A stretch of 64,000 nucleotides of DNA from Alitta virens. Its lineage: Eukaryota; Annelida; Polychaeta; Phyllodocida; Nereididae. Below are positions 63,311 through 64,000 of this stretch, in pieces. The position numbers and the translations under genes were made by a program. How positions within the stretch are numbered: the stretch's first letter is position 1; each line of letters opens with the position of its first letter. The stretch covers positions 26,730,145 through 26,794,144 of the forward strand of contig OW028574.1 in the NCBI GenBank assembly GCA_932294295.1. Reading direction: 5' to 3'. Below the pieces are notes generated by a model, which was not told the DNA's origin, did not search any database, and saw only the letters and a list, made by a program, of their open reading frames with translations.

Positions 63311-64000
63311 AATGTTGACAGCTTAAAGTTGACAGCTTAATGTTGACAGGCTAATGTTGACAGCTTAATGTTGACAGCTTAATGTTGACAGCTTAATGTT
63401 GACAGCTTAATGTTGACAGCTTAATGTTGACAGCTTAATGTTGACAGCTTAATGTTGTTAACTGTTAATGTTGTTAACTGTTAATGTTGTAAACTGTTAA
63501 TGTTGCCAGCTTATTGTTGTTGACAGCTTAATGTTGTTGATAGCTTAATGTTGACAGCTTAATGTTGACAGCTTAATGTTGTTGACAGCCTAATTTTGTT
63601 GACTGCTTAATGTTGACAGCTTAATGTTGACAGCTTAATGTTGACAGCTTAATGTTGACAGCTTAATGTTGACAGCTTAATGTTGTTAACTGTTAATGTT
63701 GACAGCTTAATGTTGACAGCTTAATGTTGACAGCTTAATGTTGTTAACTGTTAATGTTGTAAACTGCTAATGTTGCCAGCTTATTGTTGTTGACAGCTTA
63801 ATGTTGTTGATAGCTTAATGTTGACAGCTTAATGTTGTTGACAGCTTAATTTTGTTGACAGCTTAATGTTGACAGCTTAATGTTGACAGCTTAATGTTGA
63901 CAGCTTAATGTTGACAGCTTAATGTTGACAGCTTAATGTTGACAGCTTAATGTTGACAGCTTAATGTTGACAGCCTAATGTTGACAGCTAAATGTTGACA
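59800..64000 (+). repeat. Long-range copy of 27,263-31,463 (net offset 32,537)
   Basis: Anchors 59,873, 60,688, 61,553 and 63,127 are each exactly 32,537 bp from 27,336, 28,151, 29,016 and 30,590. The TTAATATTGACAGC unit (60,931 against 28,394), the GCCTAATTTT marker (63,588 against 31,051) and the AACTGC marker (63,761 against 31,224) show the same offset. It starts at the GCCAGC unit; the preceding T-arrays differ. The net offset hides some compensating unit changes near 29.5 and 29.8 kb. In the last 150 bp this copy has eight 14-mers where 31.3-31.45 kb has nine. Module G (from 62,894) runs off the window end. Confidence 0.87.

Larger units (their letters stand above)
1..64000 (+). repeat. 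Satellite array of 14/16/17-bp monomers filling the window
   Basis: Every part of the window reads as head-to-tail copies of three related monomers: TTAATGTTGACAGC (14), TTAATGTTGTTAACTG (16) and TTAATGTTGTTGACAGC (17). I saw no unit in the reverse orientation and no unique sequence longer than a monomer. The array starts and stops mid-run, so it extends beyond both ends. Coding is excluded for practical purposes. Each unit carries TTAA, which gives TAA on both strands, and because 14, 16 and 17 are not multiples of three, a homogeneous run closes all six frames within 42-51 bp. The ATG in each unit opens only a very short frame (Met-Leu-Thr-Ala-stop in the 14-mer, ten codons in the 16-mer). 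No rRNA, tRNA, transposon terminal repeats, poly-A tail or simple dinucleotide tract was seen. Organism unknown; a eukaryotic heterochromatic satellite is the likely class. I do not recognise it as a named family. Confidence 0.97.

Noticed and set aside
1..64000. CRISPR array
   Set aside because: The repeats are contiguous with no unique spacers; the apparent spacers are the same monomer family. No cas genes or leader.
1..64000. Plasmid or phage iteron origin
   Set aside because: Iterons are of similar length but occur in small numbers beside a rep gene. Here thousands of units fill 64 kb with no gene.
1..64000. Repetitive protein-coding gene
   Set aside because: TTAA gives TAA on both strands in every unit, and unit lengths of 14, 16 and 17 rotate the frame, so all six frames close within tens of bases.
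1..64000. Bacterial promoters from the TTGACA hexamer
   Set aside because: TTGACA recurs in every 14-mer as part of the monomer; no TATAAT-like element at suitable spacing and no downstream gene.
1..64000. Telomeric repeat
   Set aside because: No run of TTAGGG, TTTAGGG, TTAGG or TTAGGC. Units are longer, G-poor and not in a terminal array pattern.
1..64000. Centromere identity
   Set aside because: Higher-order structure is compatible with a centromere, but I see no CENP-B-box-like motif and no monomer of nucleosomal length, and position on the chromosome is unknown. Not supportable from sequence alone.
1..64000. Transcription-factor sites (MYB-like TAACTG, TALE-homeodomain-like TGACAG, W-box core TTGAC)
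   Set aside because: These short cores are built into the monomers and therefore occur thousands of times; there is no gene context to give them meaning.

Overview
The whole 64 kb window is one uninterrupted tandem-repeat (satellite/minisatellite) array. It begins and ends inside the array. I found no protein-coding gene, rRNA, tRNA, transposon or unique-sequence gap. About 4,300 short monomers, all in the same orientation, fill it. Three monomer lengths dominate: a 14-mer (TTAATGTTGACAGC), a 17-mer that is the 14-mer with a duplicated TTG triplet (TTAATGTTGTTGACAGC, with GATAGC, GCCAGC and GAAAGC forms) and a 16-mer (TTAATGTTGTTAACTG, with TGTAAACTG and ATGCTG forms). Base composition is AT-rich (about 25% GC in 16-mer runs, 36% in 14-mer runs) and CpG is almost absent. 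A non-coding array of this size with several levels of higher-order structure is typical of eukaryotic heterochromatin (pericentromeric, subtelomeric or a megasatellite). I do not recognise the monomer, cannot name the species, and see no known telomere repeat.

The monomers are organised in blocks of about 0.6-1.0 kb. A canonical block runs: a run of 2-18 16-mers ('T-array'), one or two GCCAGC units, 17-mers, a 44-bp anchor cassette (unit ending GACGG, then TTAATTTTGACAAC and TTAATTTTCACAAC; about 74 occurrences including variants), a TTGATAGC pair, and a long run of 14-mers carrying a fixed order of marker variants (paired TTATTG, TTAGTG, CCTAATG, CCTATTG), closed by one GAAAGC unit. I separate three main block types. 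Type A has ATGCTG units at the end of its T-array and TCAATG after the anchor, with subtypes A1 and A2. Type B has a TAATATTG unit in its T-array and no anchor. Type C has TTACCAGC and GACATC before the anchor, and CCTAAGG, AACTTATTG and AGGCTAATG after it.

Layout: 1-4.9 kb holds a 3.3-kb-offset duplication of C/A/B blocks. 6.66-11.28 kb is a run of A1/A2 blocks with an exact 1,375-bp dimer period. 7,800-18,090 and 18,091-28,355 are two adjacent copies of a segment of about 10.28 kb. 28.36-46.67 kb is a second domain with divergent modules (AAAGTTGAC, GGTGACAGC, GCGTATTG, TTTTGTTGACTGC, TAAATG). It contains a 1.55-kb tandem duplication (30,357-33,420) and a copy about 8.1 kb downstream (31,872-39,060 against 39,984-46,667). 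46.67-55.1 kb returns to A/B/C blocks, including a third copy of part of the 10.28-kb segment. 55.7-63.3 kb is a tandem duplication of about 3.7 kb. 59,800-64,000 matches 27,263-31,463 at a net offset of 32,537 bp.

Wherever I compared copies, offset changes are sums of whole monomers (14, 16 or 17 bp). This fits growth by unequal exchange or replication slippage in register, at scales from one monomer to 10 kb. The array does not show a gene system. Its interest is its nested higher-order architecture. Any assembly of such sequence needs checking against long reads before the largest duplications are taken as real.
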